Shown here piece after piece: positions 1 to 5,147 of a stretch of 5,147 bases of DNA (the first letter of the stretch is position 1; every line of letters starts with the position of its first letter). Under the pieces are notes generated by a model that worked only from the letters and a program-made list of their open reading frames with translations, was not told the DNA's origin and ran no database searches. A program made the translations under genes and the position numbers. Source of the DNA: Planctomycetota bacterium (GTDB taxonomy: Bacteria > Planctomycetota > Phycisphaerae > Tepidisphaerales > Tepidisphaeraceae); the NCBI GenBank assembly GCA_029777755.1, contig JAKORQ010000280.1, positions 1-5,147 on the forward strand, read 5' to 3'.

Positions 1-1
1 C

Positions 2-553
2 GGGCTGCGGCCGGTCGAGGTTTCCGTGCGCGGCTGCAAGGGAAACTTCCCCAATGGCAATGTGGGTTACATGTGGAGTGCGGCGCGGGTCACCTTCGAG
101 AATGGCGGGATGCTGAATGTGCTCAACGGGCTGGGGTATCCCGACCTGGCGGCCGGTTCCAATGACCAGGGTATGACGCTCTTCTGCGAAGGCGGCGACT
201 GCGGAGGACTGATCCAGCACAATGACCAGTTCCGCGGCGTGGCACACTGCTACACACGAGGCACCCCGCCATTCCGCTTCGTGAACCCCGACTACTTCCG
301 GCTCGTCCCCTGGGAAGGTGAGGGACTGAAGCCGGTGGGTTATGGATATGACTCGCTGGAGGCAAACGTGCGCTCGGCCATCCGCGTTAATTCGGCCGGC
401 GATGACCTCCAGGCCAGGCAAAAGATCCTTCAGGAAATCGACCAGGCCGGCATAGTCGCCACCCCGGCCAACAGTGCCATCAACGAACAGGTGATCGAGG
501 CCGGAAGAAGATCAATCCTGGCCGATGGCCAGCCTGTGGCTATCGGGAGATGA
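2..553 (+). CDS. Gfo/Idh/MocA family oxidoreductase, C-terminal part (5' truncated by window edge)
   Basis: This is the last 183 codons of an open frame that is already open at the window's left edge and stops with TGA at 551-553. No start codon is visible; the GTG at 26 is an internal valine. The protein matches the C-terminal alpha/beta domain of Gfo/Idh/MocA NAD(P)-dependent sugar oxidoreductases. It has beta strands of the type RVTFENGGMLNVLNG, a following FCEGGDCGGLI strand pair, and the typical closing helix NEQVIEAGRRSILADGQPV. The N-terminal Rossmann fold, the EKP motif and most of the substrate pocket lie outside the window, so the substrate cannot be named. The usual family length is about 330-450 residues, so roughly half is missing. 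It is transcribed towards the cupin/dehydrogenase pair, and its stop codon lies 7 bp before a repeat array. Family assignment is firm; the specific function is unknown. Confidence 0.87.
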   Translation, partial: GLRPVEVSVRGCKGNFPNGNVGYMWSAARVTFENGGMLNVLNGLGYPDLAAGSNDQGMTLFCEGGDCGGLIQHNDQFRGVAHCYTRGTPPFRFVNPDYFRLVPWEGEGLKPVGYGYDSLEANVRSAIRVNSAGDDLQARQKILQEIDQAGIVATPANSAINEQVIEAGRRSILADGQPVAIGR

Positions 554-560
554 AACAAGC

Positions 561-619
561 CACAGATGGGCGCAGATCATCTATTGGAACACGGATGAAC
601 ACAGATAAACCCAGATGAT
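561..619 (+). repeat. Left array of 10-bp-period repeat (CACAGATGAA-like), inverted relative to the array at 758-793
   Basis: Five imperfect 10-bp units begin at 561, 571, 590, 600 and 610, with consensus near CACAGATGAA: cacagatggg, cgcagatcat, cacggatgaa, cacagataaa and cccagatgat. The stretch 585-616 also aligns, with a few mismatches and a one-base gap, to the reverse complement of 761-793. The array starts 7 bp after the stop of the left-edge dehydrogenase. Periodic sequences of this kind recur in intergenic DNA of several bacterial phyla, as I recall, but whether this one is dispersed in its own genome cannot be seen here. Confidence 0.7.
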
Positions 620-638
620 CTGAAAAATAACGGATACA

Positions 639-666
639 GCCGTGATAGACCGAAATCTATCACGGC
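639..666. repeat. Perfect 11-bp inverted repeat with 6-nt loop; possible terminator of the leftward dehydrogenase-cupin unit
   Basis: GCCGTGATAGA (639-649) is perfectly complementary to TCTATCACGGC (656-666) around the loop CCGAAA. Read on the - strand, downstream of the cupin stop, the stem is followed after about 9 nt by TTATTTTT. It could therefore act as a poor intrinsic terminator for leftward transcription. On the + strand no T-run follows. The stem itself is certain; the terminator role is inference. Confidence 0.6.
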
Positions 667-680
667 ATGGGCGGATCACT

Positions 681-719
681 GTGTTACGTTCACTTGGTTA
701 CACCTGAGTGAATTCACTC
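681..719. repeat. Two adjacent dyads: weak hairpin 681-703 and 14-bp perfect palindrome 706-719
   Basis: GTGTTAC (681-687) pairs with GTTACAC (697-703) except for one T-T mismatch, over a 9-nt spacer. Just beyond, 706-719 is the perfect palindrome GAGTGAATTCACTC. Its lack of a loop makes it look more like a protein-binding or cruciform-type dyad than an RNA hairpin. Both lie between the inverted repeat arrays and near the 639-666 hairpin. No function can be assigned. Confidence 0.5.
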
Positions 720-757
720 GAACAATATAGGTGGCACAATATTAAACAAATCAAAAC

Positions 758-793
758 GCAATCTGTGTTAATATGTGTTCATCTGTGGTTCCA
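758..793 (-). repeat. Right array of 10-bp-period repeat, inverted copy of the array at 561-619
   Basis: Read on the - strand, three units follow at exact 10-bp steps: CACAGATGAA (787-778), CACATATTAA (777-768) and CACAGATTGC (767-758). A TGGAAC-like edge at 788-793 matches the start of the left arm at 585-590. The array ends 10 bp short of the cupin stop codon, so the two arrays bound nearly all of the convergent intergenic region. Confidence 0.7.
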
Positions 794-803
794 GGCGAAT
801 CCA

Positions 804-1166
804 TCATTCTTCGAGTTTGAAATCGCGTTCGCCGGCGCTGTACATCACCAGCATGTCGGCCGGTTCGTCGCCGGTGTTGATGGCGTAGTGCGGGACGCCG
901 GCCGGGATATAGATGCAGTCACCGGCGACCATGTCGTAAGCTTCATCTCCCACGTAGTGCTTCAGCTTTCCCTTCAGCAGGTAAAGCACTTCCTCGCAGG
1001 TGGGGTGGCTGTGGCGGGTGTTGCGGGTGTTGGCGTTGATCACCACGCGGGCGGAGCTCACATGCTTTGCGCCGTTGATGGAAGTTCCGGCCACGAACTG
1101 GAGTGTGCCCCAGTCATGTTTCTTGGTGTCGGCTGCGCTATCGGTTCCTTTTCTCAGCAGGTTCAT
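804..1166 (-). CDS. Small single-domain cupin protein
   Basis: This 120-residue protein is a compact cupin_2-type beta barrel, expected to be cytosolic and metal-binding. Cupin motif 1 is at residues 51-66, with histidines H52 and H54, glutamate E58 or E59, and G66 closing the motif. Motif 2 is at residues 82-97, GDCIYIPAGVPHYAIN, supplying the fourth ligand H93. All the expected ligands are present, so the metal site looks intact. No signal peptide or membrane segment is seen. The start is supported by AAGGA on the - strand (1172-1176), 5 nt before the ATG. Only 18 bp separate it from the upstream dehydrogenase, so the two are almost certainly one transcript. Small cupins beside sugar dehydrogenases often act as isomerases, epimerases or sugar/ligand-binding proteins. 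Sequence alone does not say which, or whether this one is catalytic. Confidence 0.93.
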   Translation of the reverse strand: MNLLRKGTDSAADTKKHDWGTLQFVAGTSINGAKHVSSARVVINANTRNTRHSHPTCEEVLYLLKGKLKHYVGDEAYDMVAGDCIYIPAGVPHYAINTGDEPADMLVMYSAGERDFKLEE

Positions 1167-1184
1167 TGCATTCCTTTTCTTGCG

Positions 1185-2279
1185 TTACAGACAGATGATT
1201 TTACGCGGTCCCCGGGCAAAAGCCTCGAATATCCGTGTTGCCTGGATGGCGTGATCGATATGGGCCTTGGCCACCGGGCGCTTCTCGATGATGGCGCTGG
1301 CGAACTCGTTCACCTCGCCGTAGTAGCCCAGCAGGAACAGCCCCTTGTTGTATAGCTGGCCGAGGGAGAATTCCGGCTCCCAGATGGCGCTGGTCTGCTC
1401 GGGGGTGCCGGTGAAGTAGCTGGGGGTATTGCCATAGCCGCGGCCGGGGGCGTCGCGGTGGTAGATCACGCGGATGTTATTCTCCACGACGATGTGCCGA
1501 TACTTGTCGGAAATGATGGTGGTTCTCTCCATGCAGGTGGCGCCGGCCGATCCGTGGGTCAGCGTGATCGTCGCCAGCCGTCCATCGGAATAGCTGAACA
1601 TCGCCACGCCAGAGCCATTGGCAGCGCGATCGTAGTACAGCGTCTGCGGCATCCCCATCAGCATCAGCAGCAGCGACACCGGATGGCACAGGTGATCGAG
1701 GAAGGAGATCACCAGGTTGTTGCTCGATTTGCCCTCGACATACTGCTGCAGTTCCTCCACCGGCGGTATGTACTGCGGATAGTTGAGCTGCGCGATCTGG
1801 GCATTGCCGAAATCAGGCGAGTGCATCAGCTCCTTCGCCTTCTCGTTGGCCGTGAAGAACATCTTCTTGAAGCCGACCATCACCCGCAGGTCGCCGGCGA
1901 TCTTCTTGATGTTCTCCAGCTCGGCACTGCTGGCGGCCGGGGGCTTTTCCATCCAGACGTTGCAGCCGGCCTTCAGGCAGTCGGCGGCGAGGGAGGGGTA
2001 GCGCGGACGGCCTTTCTCGTCGTAGTTGGTCACGATGAACACCGCGTCGAGCTTCTCCGACTCGAGCATCTTGCGGTGATCGGTGTACCAGCGCTGGGCG
2101 CCAAACTGCCTGGCGAAAGCCGATGACCTGTCTGCATCAAGGTCGCAGGTGGCGATCAGCTCGACCGGGGCAAACTGGAAAGTCGGATAGACATTGCGGA
2201 AAGCGTGCGAACCACAGCCGATGAATCCAGCGCGGATGTGCGGCTGAGTCGTCGGCCGGCCGGTGATGTCGAGATGCAT
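1185..2279 (-). CDS. Gfo/Idh/MocA family NAD(P)-dependent oxidoreductase, complete
   Basis: This 364-residue protein has the standard two-domain Gfo/Idh/MocA layout. An N-terminal Rossmann fold begins at about residue 16 with the dinucleotide motif GFIGCGSHA (glycines 18, 21 and 23). D46 at the end of the second strand suggests an NAD preference. The conserved EKPP motif is at 111-114, with K112 the likely catalytic lysine. The C-terminal alpha/beta domain starts near 140 and carries a DHLCH motif (D195, H199) matching the family's D-x-x-x-H active-site pair. It closes with the usual helix around 340-355. The probable reaction is reversible oxidation of a hydroxyl on a sugar, inositol or amino-sugar substrate; the substrate cannot be deduced. 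The ATG has AGGAG at 2291-2295 on the - strand, a rather long 11 nt upstream. Its stop is 18 bp from the cupin. A GATAAT (2348-2353) lies upstream but has no convincing -35 partner. Confidence 0.94.
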   Translation of the reverse strand: MHLDITGRPTTQPHIRAGFIGCGSHAFRNVYPTFQFAPVELIATCDLDADRSSAFARQFGAQRWYTDHRKMLESEKLDAVFIVTNYDEKGRPRYPSLAADCLKAGCNVWMEKPPAASSAELENIKKIAGDLRVMVGFKKMFFTANEKAKELMHSPDFGNAQIAQLNYPQYIPPVEELQQYVEGKSSNNLVISFLDHLCHPVSLLLMLMGMPQTLYYDRAANGSGVAMFSYSDGRLATITLTHGSAGATCMERTTIISDKYRHIVVENNIRVIYHRDAPGRGYGNTPSYFTGTPEQTSAIWEPEFSLGQLYNKGLFLLGYYGEVNEFASAIIEKRPVAKAHIDHAIQATRIFEAFARGPRKIICL

Positions 2280-2460
2280 GGGGTTACTTTCTCCTGGTTC
2301 CTGCCTGTCTGGTGCCGGTTTACGTGCAAACGATTGTCCCAGCAGGCATTATCACCATTCCGTAAGGAAAGTACATTCATCCCCGCCGAAGCGCGCAGGG
2401 AAAATGCCCGTCGCTCTTTCAGCGTTCGAGAAGCGATGTTGCTTTCGGCCTGATTTTGGA

Positions 2461-3735
2461 TCAGCGATCCAGCTCGGCGGCGATGATGTTCAGCGAACCG
2501 AGGACGGCCACGATATCGGATATCGTGTGTCCCTCGATCAGCTTGGGGAACACCTGGTAGTTGATGTAGATCGGCGGCCGGGTGCGGGCTCTCCAGGCAG
2601 TGTTGGTGCCGTCGGAGACGATGTAGTAACCAAGCTCGCCATTGGCCGACTCGATGCAGCCATAGACCTCACCAAGCGGCGTGGGGAAGCCGCGGTTGGT
2701 CATGATCATCTCGAACTGGTGGATCAGGCCCTCGATCGAGCCGTAGACCTGATCCTTGGGCGGCAGCACGGTCTTGGTCTCTGGGCTGACGTTCACAGGC
2801 CCGGGCGGAATGTTGTCGATGAGCTGGCGGATGATGTGGCAGGACTGCTGCATCTCCTGCAGGCGCAGGTAGTAACGGGCATAGCAGTCGCCGGTGGTCA
2901 TGATCGGGACCTTGAAGTCCACTGCCTTGGCGCCGGCGCCATCCCAATTGTCGGCAAAGCACAGGTAAGGTTCATCCTTGCGGATATCGCGCGTCACTCC
3001 CGAGGCACGCGCCACCGGCCCGGTAAGGCTCCAGGCGATCGCGTCTTCCTTGCTGATGACGCCGACTCCCCTGGTTCTATCGACGAAGATGCGGTTGCGG
3101 TTAAGCAGCTTCTCAACGTCCTCGACCGCCCGCGGCAGAGTCTCGTCGATCAGCTTCTTGACAATCTTCTTGAACACGTCCTCGTCCGGAAGATCCTGGC
3201 AGAGTCCGCCGACGCGCGTCCAGCTCGTGTGGAAGCGCTGGCCGCTCATGAACTCGACGATGTCGTAAATGTCCTCACGGACGTTGAAGCCGTAGAGGAA
3301 GGGGGTAAAGCCACCCAGGTCGAGGGCGGCGGCGCCGACGGCCAGCAGGTGCGACTGGATACGCCCCAGTTCGCCGGCGATGGTGCGCAATACCTTGGTG
3401 CGGGGGGTAAGGTCGATGCCGAGCAGTTTCTCCACCGCGCCGTGCCACGCCAACTCGTTGTAGATCGGCGCGGAGTAGTCCATGCGGTCGACGATGGTGA
3501 CGTACTGGTTGAAGTTCAGGTTTTCGCCGAGCTTCTCGAAACCGGAGTGCAGGTAGCCGATATGCGGCGTGCAGCTCACGATGCGCTCACCATCCAGCTC
3601 CAGTACCAGTCGAAGCGTAGTATGGGTGGCAGGGTGCTGGGGTCCGAAGTTGAGAACCCAACGGTTGGACGAGTCCAGACCCAGATCGTCCAGGATCACG
3701 GTATCGGAGGATTCCTTGCTCAGTGTAAAGGGCAT
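2461..3735 (-). CDS. nuoD: NADH-quinone oxidoreductase subunit D (NuoD, 49-kDa subunit of complex I)
   Basis: This 424-residue protein is full length for the family (about 400-430). It is the peripheral-arm subunit of respiratory complex I that, with NuoB, forms the quinone-reduction site at the cytoplasmic face of the membrane. Signature segments appear in order: GPQHPATH at 31-38, PHIGYLHSGFEK at 57-68, DRMDY at 83-87, GELGRIQSHL at 121-130, SGQRFHTSWTRVGG at 164-177, and LPKDQVYGSIEG-like residues at 324-336. H38 and Y87 fall at the positions of the quinone head-group ligands known from Thermus Nqo4 (numbering from memory). The C-terminus, GSLNIIAAELDR, follows the family pattern. Two oddities: the usual glycine after H38 is threonine, and no nuo partner gene lies beside it. 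An in-frame TAA 5 codons upstream rules out an earlier start. No Shine-Dalgarno precedes this ATG; GTG at codon 13 is a weaker alternative. Confidence 0.97.
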   Translation of the reverse strand: MPFTLSKESSDTVILDDLGLDSSNRWVLNFGPQHPATHTTLRLVLELDGERIVSCTPHIGYLHSGFEKLGENLNFNQYVTIVDRMDYSAPIYNELAWHGAVEKLLGIDLTPRTKVLRTIAGELGRIQSHLLAVGAAALDLGGFTPFLYGFNVREDIYDIVEFMSGQRFHTSWTRVGGLCQDLPDEDVFKKIVKKLIDETLPRAVEDVEKLLNRNRIFVDRTRGVGVISKEDAIAWSLTGPVARASGVTRDIRKDEPYLCFADNWDGAGAKAVDFKVPIMTTGDCYARYYLRLQEMQQSCHIIRQLIDNIPPGPVNVSPETKTVLPPKDQVYGSIEGLIHQFEMIMTNRGFPTPLGEVYGCIESANGELGYYIVSDGTNTAWRARTRPPIYINYQVFPKLIEGHTISDIVAVLGSLNIIAAELDR

Positions 3736-3746
3736 AGTCGCGCGTG

Positions 3747-3774
3747 ATTATAGTCGGTGAGTTTCCGCGGTCTA
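3747..3774 (-). promoter_or_regulatory. Predicted sigma70-type promoter of nuoD, near-leaderless
   Basis: On the - strand a perfect -10 hexamer TATAAT (3752-3747) lies 16 bp after TAGACC (3774-3769), which matches TTGACA at four of six positions. Only 11 nt separate the -10 box from the nuoD ATG. Initiation at the usual distance, for example at the G's at 3741 or 3739, would leave a 5' leader of about 4-6 nt. That agrees with the absence of a Shine-Dalgarno sequence there. It is predicted from consensus only. Confidence 0.5.
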
Positions 3775-3812
3775 CCTGAAGGGGCCTCAACAGTCCCGGC
3801 GGCGAGGATAAT

Positions 3813-3842
3813 GAAAACGCACACCCTCCCCGCGAGGCGCGC
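3813..3842 (-). terminator. Probable intrinsic terminator of dnaN
   Basis: On the - strand, 45-75 bp after the dnaN stop, GCGCGCCTC (3842-3834) can pair with GAGG-G-TGTGC (3828-3819) around a GCGGG loop. The pairing has one bulged G and two G-U pairs. It is followed by G and then TTTT (3817-3814). The stem is GC-rich, but the T-run is short, so this is a moderate call. Its place between dnaN and the nuoD promoter supports separate transcription units. Confidence 0.42.
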
Positions 3843-3886
3843 AAAAACGGTTCTTTGGCGTCATGCGCTACTTAACGAAGGTCACC

Positions 3887-4993
3887 TTACTGAAGGTTGA
3901 GCGGCATGATCACGTACTGGAAGTTGGCGCCGCTCTTGAGCAGGCCAGGACGATTGGGCATCGTCATCTCCAGCGTGATTTCGTCGCTGTCGGCGACCTT
4001 CAGGGCCTCGATCAGGAACGCCGGGTTGAAGCCGATCTCGATCGGCTCGCCGTCATACTTGCAGGCGAAGTTGATGGTCGATTCGCCGGCATCAGGTGAG
4101 CGGCTGGTCAGCACCAAGCCGCCATTGTTGAAGCTGAAACGCACGCCCTTGGCTTCCTCGGTCGCCAGCAGCGAGGCTCGCTTCACGGCCGAGAGGAAGT
4201 TGGCGGTGCCCGCGGTCATCTTCTTGCCGCAGTCACGGGGGATGACGTCCTCATAAGGAGGGTACTGACCTTCCACCAGATTGCTGGTAAGGGTGGCGTT
4301 GGCGGTATGGAAGATCACCTGGTTATCGCGGAGCTGCACGGCGACCTTTTCCTCGCCATCGGTAAGCAGCTTGTCGATCATCTGCAACGTCTTTTGCGGG
4401 ATGATGGCCTTGGTGTCCTCGGCGTCGGCCTTGGAAAGCGAGGCCAGGTCGCCCCTGGCGTGTGCCAGTCGCCGGCCATCGGTGCCGACAAGGACCAGCT
4501 TCTTGCCCTTGATGTGCAGCAGCACACCGTTGAAGGCATAGCGGGTGTTTTCCTTGGCGACGGCAAAGAGGGTCTGCCCGATAAGCTGCTTGAGCTGGGC
4601 AGCCGTCACTTCCAGGTCAGCTTCGCCCTCGAAATCAGGCACGGGCGGGAAGTCGGCCGGGTCCTGCACATAGATGCGGAAGTGAGAGTCCTGCCCCTTG
4701 ATGTTGAGGCCTTCGTTGCTCAGTTCCAGCGAGAGGGTGTCATCGAGGCTCTCACGCACGATATCACGAAGGCGATCCAGGGGAACCAGGGCTTCGCCCT
4801 GACGCTCTACCTGCACCTGGGCATTCTGGAAACGGATGGCAACTTCAAGGTCGGTGGCGGCGACAATGAGCTTGTCGGCCGAGGCGGTGAGCTTCACACA
4901 CTGAAGCGCAGGCTTGATGTTACGGCTGGCAGTGGCATTGCCGGCCACGCTCAATCCCTCAAGTAGTGCTCCGCGATTGCAGATAAGTTTCAT
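3887..4993 (-). CDS. dnaN: DNA polymerase III beta subunit (sliding clamp)
   Basis: This 368-residue protein has the length of the bacterial beta clamp (E. coli 366). It forms a dimeric ring around DNA that tethers polymerase III and other repair and replication partners. Three clamp domains can be followed: about 1-120, 125-250 and 255-368. Recognisable segments are TRYAFNGVLL (150-159), TDGRRLA (171-177), LVEGQYPPYEDVIP (239-252), GFNPAFLIEAL (321-331) and the C-terminal YVIMPLNL (360-367). R151, T171, R175, L176, P245 and the M363-P364 pair sit where the partner-peptide pocket is in E. coli. H175 of E. coli is R174 here, and the YRRV segment is YEDV, a variation also common elsewhere as I recall. 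The ATG has GAGAGG (5008-5003) 9 nt upstream on the - strand. dnaA is not visible in the window. A probable terminator follows the gene. Confidence 0.98.
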   Translation of the reverse strand: MKLICNRGALLEGLSVAGNATASRNIKPALQCVKLTASADKLIVAATDLEVAIRFQNAQVQVERQGEALVPLDRLRDIVRESLDDTLSLELSNEGLNIKGQDSHFRIYVQDPADFPPVPDFEGEADLEVTAAQLKQLIGQTLFAVAKENTRYAFNGVLLHIKGKKLVLVGTDGRRLAHARGDLASLSKADAEDTKAIIPQKTLQMIDKLLTDGEEKVAVQLRDNQVIFHTANATLTSNLVEGQYPPYEDVIPRDCGKKMTAGTANFLSAVKRASLLATEEAKGVRFSFNNGGLVLTSRSPDAGESTINFACKYDGEPIEIGFNPAFLIEALKVADSDEITLEMTMPNRPGLLKSGANFQYVIMPLNLQ

Positions 4994-5079
4994 CGGCGTA
5001 GACCTCTCTCGGAAAGGGGGAGCGATTCTGCACGTTGTGGCAAGCAGAGCCCAAAGCCCCTCATGTGGTACTGTAACTC

Positions 5080-5122
5080 TATCACTCTATTAAGCAAGCT
5101 CTAGAGGATATAGTTAGTGATA
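5080..5122. repeat. Inverted repeat upstream of dnaN overlapping its candidate promoter
   Basis: TATCACT (5080-5086) is perfectly complementary to AGTGATA (5116-5122). The pairing continues, after a 2-nt bulge, with CTAT (5087-5090) and ATAG (5110-5113), giving 11 paired bases. The region between contains the 8-bp palindrome CTCTAGAG (5099-5106). It lies in AT-rich sequence and spans the spacer and -10 of the candidate dnaN promoter. It may be an operator or a leader hairpin; neither is proven. Confidence 0.45.
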
Positions 5123-5133
5123 AGGTCTGTCGA
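5105..5133 (-). promoter_or_regulatory. Candidate sigma70-type promoter of dnaN
   Basis: On the - strand TCGACA (5133-5128) matches the -35 consensus at five of six positions. It is followed after exactly 17 bp by TATCCT (5110-5105), four of six for the -10. Transcription would start near 5098, giving a leader of about 105 nt before the dnaN ATG. Other, weaker hexamer pairs exist in this AT-rich stretch, for example TTGCTT-16-TACAGT nearer the gene, so the exact promoter is uncertain. Confidence 0.33.
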
Positions 5134-5135
5134 AA

Positions 5136-5144
5136 TGTGGATTA
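5136..5144 (-). promoter_or_regulatory. DnaA-box-like 9-mer just upstream of the dnaN promoter
   Basis: TAATCCACA on the - strand (TGTGGATTA on +) differs at one base from the consensus DnaA box TTATCCACA. It lies 2 bp upstream of the candidate -35 of dnaN. A single one-mismatch box can occur by chance. The gene context, dnaN being commonly near oriC and dnaA, makes it worth recording. The window ends 3 bp further on, so any cluster of boxes would be outside. Confidence 0.28.
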
Positions 5145-5147
5145 ATA

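Noticed and set aside
561..793. Possible CRISPR array
   Set aside because: The units are 10 bp, contiguous and degenerate, with no spacers and with both orientations present. No cas-like gene is visible.
708..1355. 215-codon + strand frame whose N-terminus includes SVLICVHLWF
   Set aside because: That peptide is a translation of the 10-bp repeat array at 758-793; the rest is antisense to the cupin and the dehydrogenase end.
1458..2126. 222-codon + strand open frame
   Set aside because: Antisense shadow of the Gfo/Idh/MocA dehydrogenase, very rich in H, R, V and L, with no recognisable domain.
2384..2393. CGC-TTCG-GCG mini-hairpin on the - strand between nuoD and the dehydrogenase as a terminator
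   Set aside because: It has only three base pairs before a mismatch and no T-run follows it.
2263..3747. 494-codon open frame on the + strand, longer than nuoD
   Set aside because: It lies antisense to the unmistakable nuoD and gives a low-complexity, family-less protein. Long antisense frames are expected in GC-rich genes.
3878..3889. AAGGTCACCTT dyad overlapping the dnaN stop
   Set aside because: The arms are separated by a single base, so no hairpin can form. It is short enough to arise by chance.
4307..4966. 219-codon + strand open frame
   Set aside because: Antisense shadow of dnaN, which is conserved along its whole length.
5135..5147. ATG on the + strand at the right edge as the start of a divergent gene
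   Set aside because: Only four codons are visible and the ATG overlaps the DnaA-box-like site. AAGG upstream is weak evidence, so no gene can be supported.

Overview
This 5.1-kb window looks like chromosomal DNA from a GC-rich bacterium. It carries five protein-coding genes: one cut by the left edge on the + strand, and four complete genes on the - strand. Two are core genes, dnaN (DNA polymerase III sliding clamp) and nuoD (complex I subunit). The other three are carbohydrate-type accessory genes: two Gfo/Idh/MocA dehydrogenases and a small cupin. A rich Gfo/Idh/MocA complement, a nuoD detached from other nuo genes, and the sequence style of NuoD and DnaN suggest the PVC group, most likely Planctomycetota (Phycisphaerae-like). 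That assignment is inference from memory of family sequences, with moderate to low certainty.

Layout, left to right. 1-553 (+) is the C-terminal half of a Gfo/Idh/MocA oxidoreductase. 554-803 is an AT-richer convergent intergenic region, bounded by inverted arrays of a 10-bp-period repeat (consensus near CACAGATGAA). It holds a perfect 11-bp hairpin and two further dyads. 804-1166 (-) is a single-domain cupin. 1185-2279 (-) is a complete Gfo/Idh/MocA dehydrogenase, only 18 bp upstream of the cupin and surely co-transcribed with it. 2280-2460 is a 181-bp gap holding the dehydrogenase ribosome-binding site; I see no clear terminator or promoter there. 2461-3735 (-) is nuoD, with a good promoter so close to its ATG that the transcript would be almost leaderless. 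3736-3886 holds that promoter and a probable dnaN terminator. 3887-4993 (-) is dnaN. 4994-5147 is its AT-rich upstream region, with a candidate promoter, an inverted repeat and one near-consensus DnaA box.

How the genes relate. The dehydrogenase-cupin pair probably forms a two-gene unit acting on a sugar or sugar-derived substrate, and the convergent left-edge dehydrogenase may belong to the same catabolic neighbourhood. dnaN and nuoD are housekeeping genes, apparently expressed as separate units because a terminator and a promoter lie between them. I found no new multi-gene system. The most unusual signals are in the intergenic regions: the repeat-bounded element at 561-793, the near-leaderless nuoD promoter, and the possible DnaA-linked control region upstream of dnaN.
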